Assembly: GCF_029360585.1 (NCBI RefSeq)
Contig: NZ_JAQZSJ010000007.1
Span: 62,001-126,000 of the forward strand
Reading direction: 5' to 3'
DNA length: 64,000 bases
Source of the DNA: Cohnella caldifontis
GTDB taxonomy: Bacteria; Bacillota; Bacilli; Paenibacillales; Paenibacillaceae
Position numbers and translations under genes: made by a program. The notes under the pieces are model-generated. The model saw only the letters and a program-made list of their open reading frames with translations. It was not told where the DNA came from and did not search any database. This document shows, in pieces, positions 52,763-62,267 of the stretch; the first letter of the stretch is position 1; the number at the start of each line of letters is the position of its first letter.

Positions 52763-54004
52763 TTACATCTGCTTGCCCTGCACTTCTTCGAGGCGAAGCA
52801 CGCGGGTATGCTGCGTATGGCTCCAGGTTTTGTTGTTCTGCGTGAAAAAGGCGTATAACGTGATCGGCCACCAGGAAAGCAGGAAGATCGGGAAGGTCAG
52901 CAAATGGGCGTACGATTTCCACGACTTCACTTTTTCCAGCATCATGGCGAACGGGAACTGGGCGCAGCTGACGAACAGCGAGACGACCGTCACCCATCCG
53001 GGCAAATAATAATAGATGGACGTAAAAGCCGGCACGCCGGGACGGGCCTGGTCGAACCAGAGCACCAGCGTCAGAAGAGAGCCGATCAGCACGTTGTAGA
53101 CCGTTACGGTGTACAGGGCCGTATCGAACTTGGTGAGACTGCGTTCCTTGATGCTCGCCCAGAGCAGCGGGAAGAAATAACGGCGGGCGACGGTGAAGTG
53201 GCCCTGCATCCATCTCAGGCGTTGGCGCGCGGAAGCCCGGAACGTGAGCGGCTTCTCGTCGTACACTTTGGCGTCGTAGTTCATCGTCGGGTAAATGCCG
53301 CGCTGCACGCAGCGCACCGTGAATTCCAGGTCCTCGACCAGGCTCGTGGCGCCCCAGCCCATCTCCTTCAGCAGGGCGGATTCGAAGCACATGCCCGTGC
53401 CGCCGAGGAAGTTGGCCATTTTCAGCCGGGTGCGGGGAAGCTGCCAGAGACGGTTGCAGAACCAGTACGTAATGCCGTAAGCGGCGGTGATCCAGGAATC
53501 CTCCGGATTTTTCGTGTCCAGGTAGCCTTGCACGACCCGATGGCCTTCGCACAGGCTGTTGTTCATGTGCAGCAGGAAATCCGGATCGACCAGGTTGTCG
53601 GCGTCCAGCATGACCACGGCGTCGTATTGCCGGCTCCGGCTCCACAGTTCCTTAAGCATCCATTCGATGGCAAAGCCCTTGCCGCGCTGGTGCTTGTTGA
53701 ATCTTTCGCAGGCGTAAACGCCGGGATACTGCCGGGCGATACGCGCCGTTCCGTCGGTACAGTTGTCGCAAATGACGAACACGTCGAACAATTCCCGCGG
53801 GTAGTTCAGCTTGAGCAGGTTGTCGATCAGCGCGCCGACGACTTTCTCCTCGTTGTGGGCGGCGATCAGGACGGCGAAAGATTTGCGCGGATCGTGATTC
53901 GCGGTTTTCTTCTTGCCGGCCCATCCCCAAATGGACAGCACGAACTGATACACGCCGATGGCTCCGACCAAAATCTGCACGACGAAAAACACTTGGTTCA
54001 ACAT
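52763..54004 (-). CDS. Membrane glycosyltransferase, GT2 family
   Basis: 413 residues. One membrane span at the N-terminus precedes the GT-A domain (FAVLIAAHNEEKVVGALIDNL, the DxD in VVMLDADNLVD, the acceptor ED in TSLVEDLEFTVRC, and the QRLRWMQG motif). Three to four C-terminal spans then form the channel part. The Q-x-x-R-W motif marks a processive or polysaccharide-type synthase of the BcsA/IcaA class. The product could be an exopolysaccharide or a glycolipid. No partner genes are adjacent. Confidence 0.9.
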   Translation of the reverse strand: MLNQVFFVVQILVGAIGVYQFVLSIWGWAGKKKTANHDPRKSFAVLIAAHNEEKVVGALIDNLLKLNYPRELFDVFVICDNCTDGTARIARQYPGVYACERFNKHQRGKGFAIEWMLKELWSRSRQYDAVVMLDADNLVDPDFLLHMNNSLCEGHRVVQGYLDTKNPEDSWITAAYGITYWFCNRLWQLPRTRLKMANFLGGTGMCFESALLKEMGWGATSLVEDLEFTVRCVQRGIYPTMNYDAKVYDEKPLTFRASARQRLRWMQGHFTVARRYFFPLLWASIKERSLTKFDTALYTVTVYNVLIGSLLTLVLWFDQARPGVPAFTSIYYYLPGWVTVVSLFVSCAQFPFAMMLEKVKSWKSYAHLLTFPIFLLSWWPITLYAFFTQNNKTWSHTQHTRVLRLEEVQGKQM

Positions 54005-54522
54005 ATTTGGTTTTGCCCCCTAAGACCCCTATTTTCCGCTTGTCTCTTTGTTTTCTCTCTGTTTCTCTGTCTTGCGTGTTCGGATCGGTTCGGCGTTTTC
54101 TCTATGTGGCGCCGTGCCGGCCTCAGCACATCCTTGATTTTCTTTGTTTTCCTGCCGTTTGTCAAAACGGCCGGGTACCCTTTAAGCGGTCCTGAACCCT
54201 TAATAACCGGACTTTGAAGGAACGAAACGCGGGGCCAACCCGTTTTCCTCCCGATTCAGCCGATTTAAAGCGTTTTCCTTGCCGTTTCGCCAAATTGCGC
54301 CATCATCTTTATCTAACGGCGCGATGAAAATTCCCTCATAAAAGTTTATCCAGCGGCGCGAAGTTGTAAAACATCAATTCCCGGTCTTCTTCCGTCGAAT
54401 TGACGGATGCATAACGCCGCGTTAACGCAGGGGTGACATTTCGAAGGTACATTGGAAGCATAGGTTCCGGCGCCGCGGTCCGATCGACCGGCGAGATCAG
54501 CCCGAAAGGAAGGATGCCGAGC
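54005..54522. other. Gene-free stretch
   Basis: About 500 bases between the divergent glycosyltransferase and PAP2 genes. An open frame at 54336-54524 (minus) has no ribosome site and no recognisable features. Text such as AACGCCGCGTTAACG (around 54411-54425) is palindromic and might be a regulatory site. Pyrimidine-rich text after 54005 probably holds the leader of the glycosyltransferase gene. Confidence 0.5.
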
Positions 54523-55047
54523 ATGAGCCGGATTTACCGCCTGCTGACGGATTTCGAGCGTCCGCTGTTCCTCCACGTCAACATTCGATGGAACCATAAA
54601 CTGCTTAGCGGCCTATTCTACGCGCTTACGCTGCTGGGAGGAGCAACGTTTACCCTCCTCTTCTCCTTGGCCGTCGGAATTCTAGCCCCCGAGCCTTGGA
54701 GCACCGCGGGCTGGCAGGCCCTTGCCGCCGTAGCCCTCAGCCATCTGCCCGTAGCGATCGCCAAACGCAGCGCGCCCCGCCTGCGTCCGTACCAAGTGTT
54801 CCCCCAAGTCCATACGGGCCGAAAACCGCTGAAGGACCCCTCTTTTCCGTCGGGACATACCACCGCGGCGTTCGCCATGCTGACCCCTTGGATGATCGCC
54901 CAGCCTTCCCTGATTCCGTTCCTGTTGCCCGTCGGGTGCGGCGTCGCTCTGTCCAGGGTGTATTTCGGCCTTCATTACCCGAGCGATACGCTCGCCGGCG
55001 CGCTCTTGGGAAGCTCGACGGCGCTGCTCGTATCCGTCTGGGTTTGA
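54523..55047 (+). CDS. PAP2-family phosphatase
   Basis: 174 residues with about four or five membrane spans. The acid-phosphatase motifs are KRSAPRLRPYQVFP, PSFPSGHTTAAF and SRVYFGLHYPSDTLAG, giving the Arg, Ser-Gly-His and Arg-His-Asp catalytic set. It dephosphorylates a lipid phosphate such as phosphatidylglycerol-phosphate or undecaprenyl diphosphate on the outer side. The ATG 54523 has GGAAGG 9 bases upstream. A second PAP2 gene lies 850 bases further on the other strand. Confidence 0.88.
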   Translation: MSRIYRLLTDFERPLFLHVNIRWNHKLLSGLFYALTLLGGATFTLLFSLAVGILAPEPWSTAGWQALAAVALSHLPVAIAKRSAPRLRPYQVFPQVHTGRKPLKDPSFPSGHTTAAFAMLTPWMIAQPSLIPFLLPVGCGVALSRVYFGLHYPSDTLAGALLGSSTALLVSVWV

Positions 55048-55126
55048 CGGCGCTCCTCCTTCGTCCCCTCCCTTCTTCCCGAAATTCGGGGCTCCCATCT
55101 ATAGGACGAAGCATGGAATGGAAAAG

Positions 55127-55903
55127 TTACCTCGCGGAGGATTCCCCGTCCGTGGCCGGAGCCGGCTCCTTCGCGCCGCCGCGCCGGGACGACTCGAGGC
55201 GTTCCCGTTCGATGCGCTGCCGGTTCCGTTCGATCGCGCTCGCGCCGACGACGGCCTCCAGTCGGTAAATCGGCATTCCTTGCCCGTGGAATTTGCTTTC
55301 GTATTCCGTCATGACCAAATCCTCGCGGGGACCGTCCCGGTGCAGGTCGAGGGAAATGTTCCGCATTTGCAGCCCCGTATCCGAGAAGCAGTTCAGCGAA
55401 AACTCGAACAGCGACTTCGAATCCGTCTTGAAGTGGATTTCCCCGTCCGCGCTCAGCGCCTCTCGATATTTCTCCAGAAACCGGGGGTGCGTAAGGCGCC
55501 GTCTGGCGTGTTTGCTCTTCGGCCACGGATCGCTGAAGTTCAAATAGATCCGCGACAACTCGCCGGGTTCGAACATCAGCTCCAAATATTCCGCGTTGCC
55601 CCGGACGAGCGCCAGGTTCGGCACCCGCTCTTGCCCCGCTTCCCGCCACGCCGCGCGGGCTTTCTCGCTCCCCCGGCGCAGCAGCTCGTCGTAGACGTCC
55701 ATTCCGATGAAATTGATGTCCGGATGTTTCACGCTCATCCGGCTGATGAACTGGCCTTTGCCCATGCCGAGCTCGATGTGGATGGGCCGATCGTTGCCGA
55801 AAAACTCCTTCCACCGGCCTCTCCATTTCTGCGGCTCCAACAGGACAAGGTCCGGTTGCCGCTCCAAGCTTTCCCGAATGTTTTTTCTGCCCCTTAACCT
55901 CAC
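55127..55903 (-). CDS. trmB: tRNA (guanine-N7-)-methyltransferase
   Basis: 258 residues. The SAM site is IHIELGMGKGQFISRM, and the family signature LNFSDPWPKSKHARRRLTHP is exact. It makes m7G46 in tRNA variable loops. The C-terminus extends about 30 residues past the usual end with a basic, disordered tail. The start is GTG 55903 (GGAGAG 8 bases upstream), overlapping the PAP2 stop as GTGA. Confidence 0.95.
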   Translation of the reverse strand: MRLRGRKNIRESLERQPDLVLLEPQKWRGRWKEFFGNDRPIHIELGMGKGQFISRMSVKHPDINFIGMDVYDELLRRGSEKARAAWREAGQERVPNLALVRGNAEYLELMFEPGELSRIYLNFSDPWPKSKHARRRLTHPRFLEKYREALSADGEIHFKTDSKSLFEFSLNCFSDTGLQMRNISLDLHRDGPREDLVMTEYESKFHGQGMPIYRLEAVVGASAIERNRQRIERERLESSRRGGAKEPAPATDGESSAR

Positions 55904-56562
55904 GAACGCTTCTCTCCTTGCCGATGCTTATGATTGCCGCTCCGACGTTCATAAAATCCGATGGCCAAGCCGAGCCAAATGCCGCTGACCAAGTAACCGC
56001 CGATGACGTCGCTCGGGTAATGGACGCCGAGGTATATCCGGCTGATGCCGATGGCCAGCGTCAACAGGGCGCATACCGCCGCAAGCGCCAAACGGCCGCC
56101 GCCGCTTCGGACGTGGCGCCACAGTAAGTAGGCGATCACTCCGAACAAGGCGAACGAGGCCATCGCGTGGCCGCTCGGAAACGAATAACCCGTCTCTTCC
56201 GCCAGCCGGTGCAAACTTGGTCGCTCCCGATGGAAAAACCCCTTCAGCACTTTGTTGAGCAACGAGGTGCCCAGCATGACGGCCAGAAAAAGGATCAGTT
56301 CCCGCCGATGGCCCAGCGCGAAGTACAGGAGCACCATCACGACCACCGAAAACGCCGAGATCGGGCCCGTCCTCCCGAACCAAGTGAGTCCCTCCATCAG
56401 CTTGGTCAAGCCGGGGGACTCCCAACCTTGCACGGCCGAAATGACGGCCGAATCGAAGCCGCCGATGCGGCGTTCCCCGATCAACAGGACGACGACTCCG
56501 AAGCAAACTGCCGCAAGCAAAGCGAATCCGTAGGCGCTCAGCAGACGACCCGCCCATTTCAT
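55900..56562 (-). CDS. PAP2-family phosphatase (BcrC/undecaprenyl-PP phosphatase-like)
   Basis: 220 residues with six membrane spans. Motifs: KGFFHRERPSLHRL, YSFPSGHAMASFALFG and SRIYLGVHYPSDVIGG, a complete catalytic set. The order and length are those of YodM/BcrC-type enzymes that recycle lipid carrier or remove phosphates from lipids. It is translationally coupled to trmB by GTGA overlap. Confidence 0.9.
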   Translation of the reverse strand: MKWAGRLLSAYGFALLAAVCFGVVVLLIGERRIGGFDSAVISAVQGWESPGLTKLMEGLTWFGRTGPISAFSVVVMVLLYFALGHRRELILFLAVMLGTSLLNKVLKGFFHRERPSLHRLAEETGYSFPSGHAMASFALFGVIAYLLWRHVRSGGGRLALAAVCALLTLAIGISRIYLGVHYPSDVIGGYLVSGIWLGLAIGFYERRSGNHKHRQGEKRS

Positions 56563-56656
56563 GACTCCCGTTCTCCTTTCCGACTTTCGCGTTTACGCAA
56601 CCATTTGGAAGTTTACCATGAACGGAGCCCGGAAAGCACGGGGGAGCGAATGAATG

Positions 56657-56683
56657 AGGCCCATGTGCGACGCATGGGCCTTT
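56657..56683. repeat. Perfect short hairpin
   Basis: AGGCCCATG and CATGGGCCT pair around a short loop, in the gap between the cupin and PAP2 genes. TTTC follows on the plus strand only, so it is not an obvious terminator for either minus-strand gene. Confidence 0.45.
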
Positions 56684-56737
56684 CACCGCGTCGGCGTACA
56701 TCTCGTCCCGTTCAAGAGGTTGAACCCGCGGATTCAT

Positions 56738-56781
56738 AAAAAAAGCAGACTTAAAGTCCATCAACATGGCCTTAAGTCTGC
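56738..56781 (-). terminator. Terminator of the cupin gene
   Basis: GCAGACTTAAGG and CTTTAAGTCTGC pair on the minus strand across a loop of about 12 bases, and TTTTTTT follows. Confidence 0.85.
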
Positions 56782-56847
56782 ATATCGAAACTCTGATCTT
56801 ATCCGCTTGCGTGTAAGGAGGGCCACGACTCACCGTTTCCTCGCGGG

Positions 56848-57309
56848 TCAGCAGCCTCGTGATTGCGGCACGACAACATCGGTATCGTATTTTTTCAGCA
56901 GCGCGATGTTCGCCTGCGGGGTTACGGCCCCCGTGCGGACCAGTTGCTCGAACTCTTCGAAAAAGCCGATGAAATCGGATGAAGTCATCATGGCAAGAAA
57001 CCGGGCGGGCTTGACCGCCGGATTGCGGTAGGTATGCGCGACGCCGATCGGCACGTGAACGAAATCGCCAACTTGCGCAACAACGGCGTCACCGTCCGCA
57101 ATGAACTCGATTTCCCCGTCCAACATGTAGAACGCTTCGGCAAACGTACGATGAATGTGCATCGGCGGAGCGACGGAATGAGGATTCACCTCAAACTCCA
57201 GCACGGCAGACTTTCTTTCCGTCAGCGTTCCGTCATCCTTCACCCAACATCGAAAGGTACCAAAATCCAACTTTCTTCCTTCGCCGTTAACCACCATGTT
57301 CGTTTTCAA
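56848..57309 (-). CDS. Cupin-domain protein
   Basis: 153 residues. The metal-binding cupin motifs are PPMHIHRTFAEAFYMLDGE (His, His and Glu) and VPIGVAHTYRN (third His). Length and fold suit a small metal-binding sensor or enzyme. The substrate cannot be told. It has a good GGGAGG site and its own terminator. It is 33 bases downstream of the giant SLH gene, on the same strand. Confidence 0.85.
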   Translation of the reverse strand: MKTNMVVNGEGRKLDFGTFRCWVKDDGTLTERKSAVLEFEVNPHSVAPPMHIHRTFAEAFYMLDGEIEFIADGDAVVAQVGDFVHVPIGVAHTYRNPAVKPARFLAMMTSSDFIGFFEEFEQLVRTGAVTPQANIALLKKYDTDVVVPQSRGC

Positions 57310-57342
57310 AAAACAACCTCCCTTATCGTCGATATCCGCTCG

Positions 57343-60300
57343 TTATCGATCGAGCGAAGCCTCTTGAATCGCTCCGAACGCCCAGTGGGTTGCCGGAACG
57401 TCCGTCCACATCGGCGCCTCGTCCGTCCGTGGTTCTCTGCCCAACCATTTGTTGATCAGCGTTACGGCTTCGGCGCGGGTTAACGTCCGCTCGGGGCGGA
57501 ACGTTCCGTCCTCGTAACCGGAGACGAGACCCGCCGCATGGACTTGCGCGATTGCCTTTTGAGCCCAGTTGCCGGTCACGTCCGGGAAAGACGCGTCGGT
57601 GCTGCTTGCGGTCCGGACCCCGAGCAGACGTGCGACGATATTCGCCATTTCAGCTCTCGTGACCGGCGCATTCGGCTTGAAGCTGCCGTCCGGATATCCC
57701 GACATGAGGCCCATTTTCGTCACGCTGTCGATCGCGTCTTTCGCCCAGTAGGCGGGTGGCACGTCCTTGTACGCCGTTTCGACCGCCTTCGCGGGCCTGT
57801 CCGCCACATGCGCCAATATCGCCGCCAGCTCCGCGCGGGTCATGTTCCGGGACGGCTCGAAGACGCCGCCCGGATTACCCGAAATATAGGCTTTATGTTG
57901 CGGGTCTCCGGAGGCGTCGTTTACCGCCAGCTTTTGCCCAAGACCGTCCGCGTGAACGATCGTGAACGTGCTGAACTTCGAGACGGTAAACCGGATGGCC
58001 AGATTGCCGGAGTCGTCGTACGGGACGATTTCTCCTTTCACCCACTCCTTCTCCCCGTCGCTGTGTTCGATGAATACGCCTAGGTCTTGAAGCTGTTCGT
58101 CGGTCAGCGTTTCATCTTCTATTGGCATGACGAGCGTCGCCGTACCGTTATGCAGATTGGATTCGATCGTCATGGGCCGTCCGATGACCGTCGCCGCGCT
58201 GCCCGCGGTGACCGCGACAAACGCAGGCTCCTCGCCGATCCGCCGTTCGACCGCCGTTTGCTCGTTTTCGGATTTCGCCGGCACGACCCGGAAATAGAGA
58301 TCGTCCGTCGACCCCAGGAGAGATTCGCTTGGAACCTGGATCCGCACGTTGTTCGTCGCGATCTCCAGGCTCGCTTTCCGTTCCGATAAGAGAGTCGCGG
58401 AGGCCTTGGGAATGCTCACGTAGGTTTCGGACACCTCGTCCTTGGCGTCCGGTACCGTGACTTTCATCACGCCTGAGGCCTGTCGGATCGCTTTGGCCAC
58501 CGCGTCAGGGCTGAAAACGACCTCGTCCTTTTTGCCGCCTTTGCCGTCGTCCGCGCGCGTGATCTCGAGAGTCGAGACGGTTCCGCCCGATTGCACGTCG
58601 GCCGTCACCGTTTCTCTGTCCGGCTGCGAATTGCCGCCGCCAACGCTTCCGCTTCCGCCGCCGGCACCCCCTCCGTCGCCGCTTCCGGACGTGATGGCTG
58701 TCCACTTGGCGTATAGCGTGACGTTTCGGTTGATGGGGGTTTGGAAGTCGAATGCCGACTTCAAAGCGCTGTCGGAATACCATCCCGCGAACGCGTAGCC
58801 GTCCCTCGTCGGATTAGCGGGCGGTGCCGCCTTGCTGCCGTCGGCAACCGTTTGGCGGTCCACCGCAGAACCGCCGTTGCTGTTGAACGCTACCGTGTGA
58901 TTGACCACCGTTATCGGATTCCATTTTGCGTATAGCGCCAGGTCGCCGGTCACCGGTGTGCTGAAGTCGTACGATACCGTCAATGCCTCGTCAGCGTACC
59001 AGCCCGCGAACGTGAATCCGTTCTTGGTCGGATGGGCAGGTTCGATCACCATGCCGCCATCAATCACCAATTGGCTCTCAACCGCCGAGCCGCCGTATAC
59101 GGCGAACGTAACCGTATGGGTAACTGCGGGAATCTCGTCCCATTTCGCGTACAGCGTCAGGTCGCCGGTAACCGGAGTACTGAAGTCGTACGGCACCGTC
59201 AGCGCTTCATCGCTATACCAGCCTGCGAATGTGAATCCGCTTTTCGTCGGGGCGTCAGGCTGCGTCACTGTATTGCCGTCAACCACCGTTTTACTGTTCA
59301 CCGTCGTACCACCGTTGCTGTCGAACGTCACCGTATGGGTAACGACCGGTACCTCGTCCCACTTCGCATAAAGCGTCAGATTACCGGTCACTGGCGTGCT
59401 GAAGTCGTACGATACCGTCAATGCCTCGTCAGCGTACCAGCCCGCGAACGTGAATCCGCTTTTCGTCGGGGCGTCAGGCTGCGTCACTGTATTGCTGTCA
59501 ACCACCGTTTTACTGCTCACCGTCGTACCGCCGTTGCTGTCGAACGTCACCGTATGCGTAACTGCGGGAATCTCGTCCCATTTCGCGTACAGCTCAAGGT
59601 CGCCGGTCACCGGAGTACTGAAGTCGTACGGTACCGTCAGCGCTTCATCGCTATACCAGCCCCCGAACGTGTATCCGCTCTTCGTCGGGGCATCAGGCTC
59701 CGTCACCGTAACGCCGTCAACTACCGTCCGAGTGTCCACCGCTGTTCCGCCGTTACTCTCGAACGTCACCGTGTGCGTGACCTCCGATGGTGCGTTCCAT
59801 TTCGCATAAAGTATCAGGTCGTTGGAAACGGGCGTACTGAAGTCGTACGGCATCGTCAGCTCTTCATCGCTATACCAGCCACCGAATGTGAATCCGCTCT
59901 TGGTCGGTGAATACGGCTGTATAACGGTGAATCCCTGTCCGACTTTTTGGTTGCCCGTATTCGAACCTCCGTTGCCGTTAAAAGAGACGGTGTAGATGGC
60001 AGGCACGAATTTATCGATGACCACCGATTTGACGTTCTCATTGCCCGCCGTATCCCTGACGTAAAACGTATAGGTCCCGTTCCTGTCAACCGTAAGGCTG
60101 TCCGCATCGTCCAGAGGATTCCCGTAGACGCCCGATCTAAAGTCCTCTGCGGTCAACTCTCCCATGTCCCATAGGACAGTCTCTACCTTGTTCACGCTCG
60201 TTGAGCCGATGCCTGTGAATACATCAAAGAATACGAATCCTTGGTCTAGAAGCACATAGCCTTGCGGCGTGTATTCCACGATCAACAGCGGCGTACTCCT

Positions 60301-61782
60301 ATAAATATTGCCCACCGTTATAGTCTGTACCTGCTCATAGCCCCATTCCGTATCCTTGGCATAGACGGTGTAAGTCCCGTTGCTGTCGACGGTAAATCCG
60401 TTTCCGTCGATGTCCTCGCCGCCGCCGTTTTGAAAATAGTCGATACTTTGATCCCCGTCAGCCCATCTAAGGACGGCGATAGAGTTGTCTTCTCCATCCG
60501 CCGTTGCCGTTACGCCGATCGTCACGTTGTCCTTCGTCGGCCCTGCAGGGTCGAGGTTCAAAACAATCGTCGGCGGTACGGGTGCTACGGGTGGCGGAAA
60601 GTCATATTTCATCACGGACATTTGATAATCCAGATCTTCGTAATCCAAAAACGCGACCAGCGGAACGCCGTTCTTCACATATAACAAGGGCTCCCGGCTG
60701 GTACTGGGTGAAAATTCGGGATCGCCCACCGATACCCATTCGCTGCCGTCGTACTTATCAACGGTTACTTTGAAAGAGTTGATGTTGATATAAGCCAAAT
60801 AAGGCGTACCATCCTCCACGTACAACGATGGCATCCAAGCGCCTACCGATGTGCCGCCGCCCAGAGTCACCCAATCCGTCCCGTCGAATTTCATGACCGT
60901 CGATTTGGAGCTGGCGCTTCCGTCCTGATAAGCCGCATAGAACGTGCCCGCCTCCACGAACAAGCTGGGGTTCAACGCGAGACCCGAGGAAAAACCGGGA
61001 CTACCCACCGGTACCCAATCCGTCCCGTTGAATTTCATGACCGTGGCTTTGTTCTCATTTGCCTCGTCGGAGTAAATCACGTAGGGAATACCGTCAGATA
61101 TGATCAGGGAACTGTCGTGGACGAAGCCCGGGGTAAGGCCCTGTTGCCCCACATACTCCCATGTCCCGGTGTACTTCATAACCGACAATTTGTTGGTGAC
61201 GTTTACATCATACACATAGGGTGCATCTTTAAACGCCACATAAGGAACATCCCCGTCCATATACAACGATATGTCTGTCGCGACGCTATTCGAAATGTAG
61301 GGATCACCGACCGCCGCCCAATCGTTCCCTTCGAGTTTGATAATCGATGCTCCACGTGAATAGGGGTCCTGAAATGCGACATAAGGAGTTTCACCCGCTA
61401 CATATAACGATAGATAATTGACGTCAGAAGATGAAGAGTACACGGGTCCGATCTGCTCCCATTCGCTGCCGTTAAAGCGCACAACCCTAATGCCCGGAGC
61501 ATCATAATAAGCCAAATAGGGAGTGTCGCCCGTTACGAACATCGACGGATGGCTGGTCTCACCTTCCGAGAATGCCTGATCGCCCACGAACTGCCACGAC
61601 TTAGTCGCTGCGTGTCCATGTAACGGCATCGCCGTCAAGCCTGACAAAAACACCATTAATACCAAGAAGTATATGGGTACCCGCCAGAAAATTCCTCGCA
61701 TCCCGTTCCTCTCGCATACACGACCGTATGAATGACCGTTGAACGCGCGCCTGCGGGGCGAAAGATCGATGACTCCCCTCAT
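57343..61782 (-). CDS. SLH-anchored surface protein with seven-bladed propeller and InlB B-repeats
   Basis: 1479 residues. 1-59: signal peptide with a long N-region. About 60-405: seven repeats of about 48 residues, each like GTPYLAYxD then VMKFNGTDWVxVG, fitting a seven-bladed beta-propeller. About 410-620: two Ig-like domains. About 620-1025: six InlB B-repeats (VTFDSNGG, SGFTFAGWYSDEALT, LTLYAKW). Then a Gly/Ser linker and a beta domain. About 1290-1479: three SLH domains (MTRAELAAILAH, PVTRAEMANIVARL, TLTRAEAVTLINKW) that bind pyruvylated wall polymer. AAGGAGG lies 6 bases before 61782; ATG 61701 is an alternative. Adhesion or glycan binding is likely but unproven. Confidence 0.92.
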   Translation of the reverse strand: MRGVIDLSPRRRAFNGHSYGRVCERNGMRGIFWRVPIYFLVLMVFLSGLTAMPLHGHAATKSWQFVGDQAFSEGETSHPSMFVTGDTPYLAYYDAPGIRVVRFNGSEWEQIGPVYSSSSDVNYLSLYVAGETPYVAFQDPYSRGASIIKLEGNDWAAVGDPYISNSVATDISLYMDGDVPYVAFKDAPYVYDVNVTNKLSVMKYTGTWEYVGQQGLTPGFVHDSSLIISDGIPYVIYSDEANENKATVMKFNGTDWVPVGSPGFSSGLALNPSLFVEAGTFYAAYQDGSASSKSTVMKFDGTDWVTLGGGTSVGAWMPSLYVEDGTPYLAYININSFKVTVDKYDGSEWVSVGDPEFSPSTSREPLLYVKNGVPLVAFLDYEDLDYQMSVMKYDFPPPVAPVPPTIVLNLDPAGPTKDNVTIGVTATADGEDNSIAVLRWADGDQSIDYFQNGGGEDIDGNGFTVDSNGTYTVYAKDTEWGYEQVQTITVGNIYRSTPLLIVEYTPQGYVLLDQGFVFFDVFTGIGSTSVNKVETVLWDMGELTAEDFRSGVYGNPLDDADSLTVDRNGTYTFYVRDTAGNENVKSVVIDKFVPAIYTVSFNGNGGSNTGNQKVGQGFTVIQPYSPTKSGFTFGGWYSDEELTMPYDFSTPVSNDLILYAKWNAPSEVTHTVTFESNGGTAVDTRTVVDGVTVTEPDAPTKSGYTFGGWYSDEALTVPYDFSTPVTGDLELYAKWDEIPAVTHTVTFDSNGGTTVSSKTVVDSNTVTQPDAPTKSGFTFAGWYADEALTVSYDFSTPVTGNLTLYAKWDEVPVVTHTVTFDSNGGTTVNSKTVVDGNTVTQPDAPTKSGFTFAGWYSDEALTVPYDFSTPVTGDLTLYAKWDEIPAVTHTVTFAVYGGSAVESQLVIDGGMVIEPAHPTKNGFTFAGWYADEALTVSYDFSTPVTGDLALYAKWNPITVVNHTVAFNSNGGSAVDRQTVADGSKAAPPANPTRDGYAFAGWYSDSALKSAFDFQTPINRNVTLYAKWTAITSGSGDGGGAGGGSGSVGGGNSQPDRETVTADVQSGGTVSTLEITRADDGKGGKKDEVVFSPDAVAKAIRQASGVMKVTVPDAKDEVSETYVSIPKASATLLSERKASLEIATNNVRIQVPSESLLGSTDDLYFRVVPAKSENEQTAVERRIGEEPAFVAVTAGSAATVIGRPMTIESNLHNGTATLVMPIEDETLTDEQLQDLGVFIEHSDGEKEWVKGEIVPYDDSGNLAIRFTVSKFSTFTIVHADGLGQKLAVNDASGDPQHKAYISGNPGGVFEPSRNMTRAELAAILAHVADRPAKAVETAYKDVPPAYWAKDAIDSVTKMGLMSGYPDGSFKPNAPVTRAEMANIVARLLGVRTASSTDASFPDVTGNWAQKAIAQVHAAGLVSGYEDGTFRPERTLTRAEAVTLINKWLGREPRTDEAPMWTDVPATHWAFGAIQEASLDR

Positions 61783-61825
61783 TGGAAACCTCCTTATCTA
61801 CGAATACGGTTTTTGATGTCACTGG

Positions 61826-62071
61826 TCATGGATCGATTGAAGCTTCCTGGATCGCTCCGAACGCCCAGTGGGTTGCTGGATGCGGTTGTTATACCGATCG
61901 GCGACGAAAATGTTTCCGTTGCCATCCGTCGCGACGGCCGACCGGTTCATTGAAACTCCAAATTTTCTTGGGTGCAAAAGCGGTGAAATTCCCAGCGGCG
62001 AAAACATCCGCGCCAGCGAACAGACTGATCACAACCAGGATCAAGACGGATAACCGAAAACGCACAAGCAT
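61826..62071 (-). pseudogene. Collapsed NHL-repeat/SLH surface-protein gene
   Basis: The minus strand starts MLVRFRLSVLILVVISLFAG (signal peptide) with an AAGGAGG site, followed by KKIWSFNEPVG. An extra C near 61936 shifts the frame, and it continues VATDGNGNIFVADRYNNRIQ, one NHL repeat. Immediately after comes THWAFGAIQEASIDP and a stop, which is the C-terminus of the third SLH domain of the gene next door, in a third frame. So the middle of an NHL-SLH gene has been lost. Confidence 0.8.
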
Positions 62072-62267
62072 TTCCTCCTTCGAACCCGCGTTAAACGACG
62101 CGGATACCCGTGCCCACGCTGTTTATTTTAGGAATGCCTGTCGTCAGGCGCCATCCCAGAAATCTGGGGGGTACTGCGCGATATCGAGGTCTGTGGTATG
62201 ATGAATCCAGCCAAATTATGACAATCTTTGCAAATCCGCACGGACTTGAGGAGGGGAATCGGCCGGC

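Noticed and set aside
54336-54524. Small minus-strand gene before the PAP2 gene
   Set aside because: No ribosome site and no family-like features, and the frame covers the start region of the plus-strand PAP2 gene.
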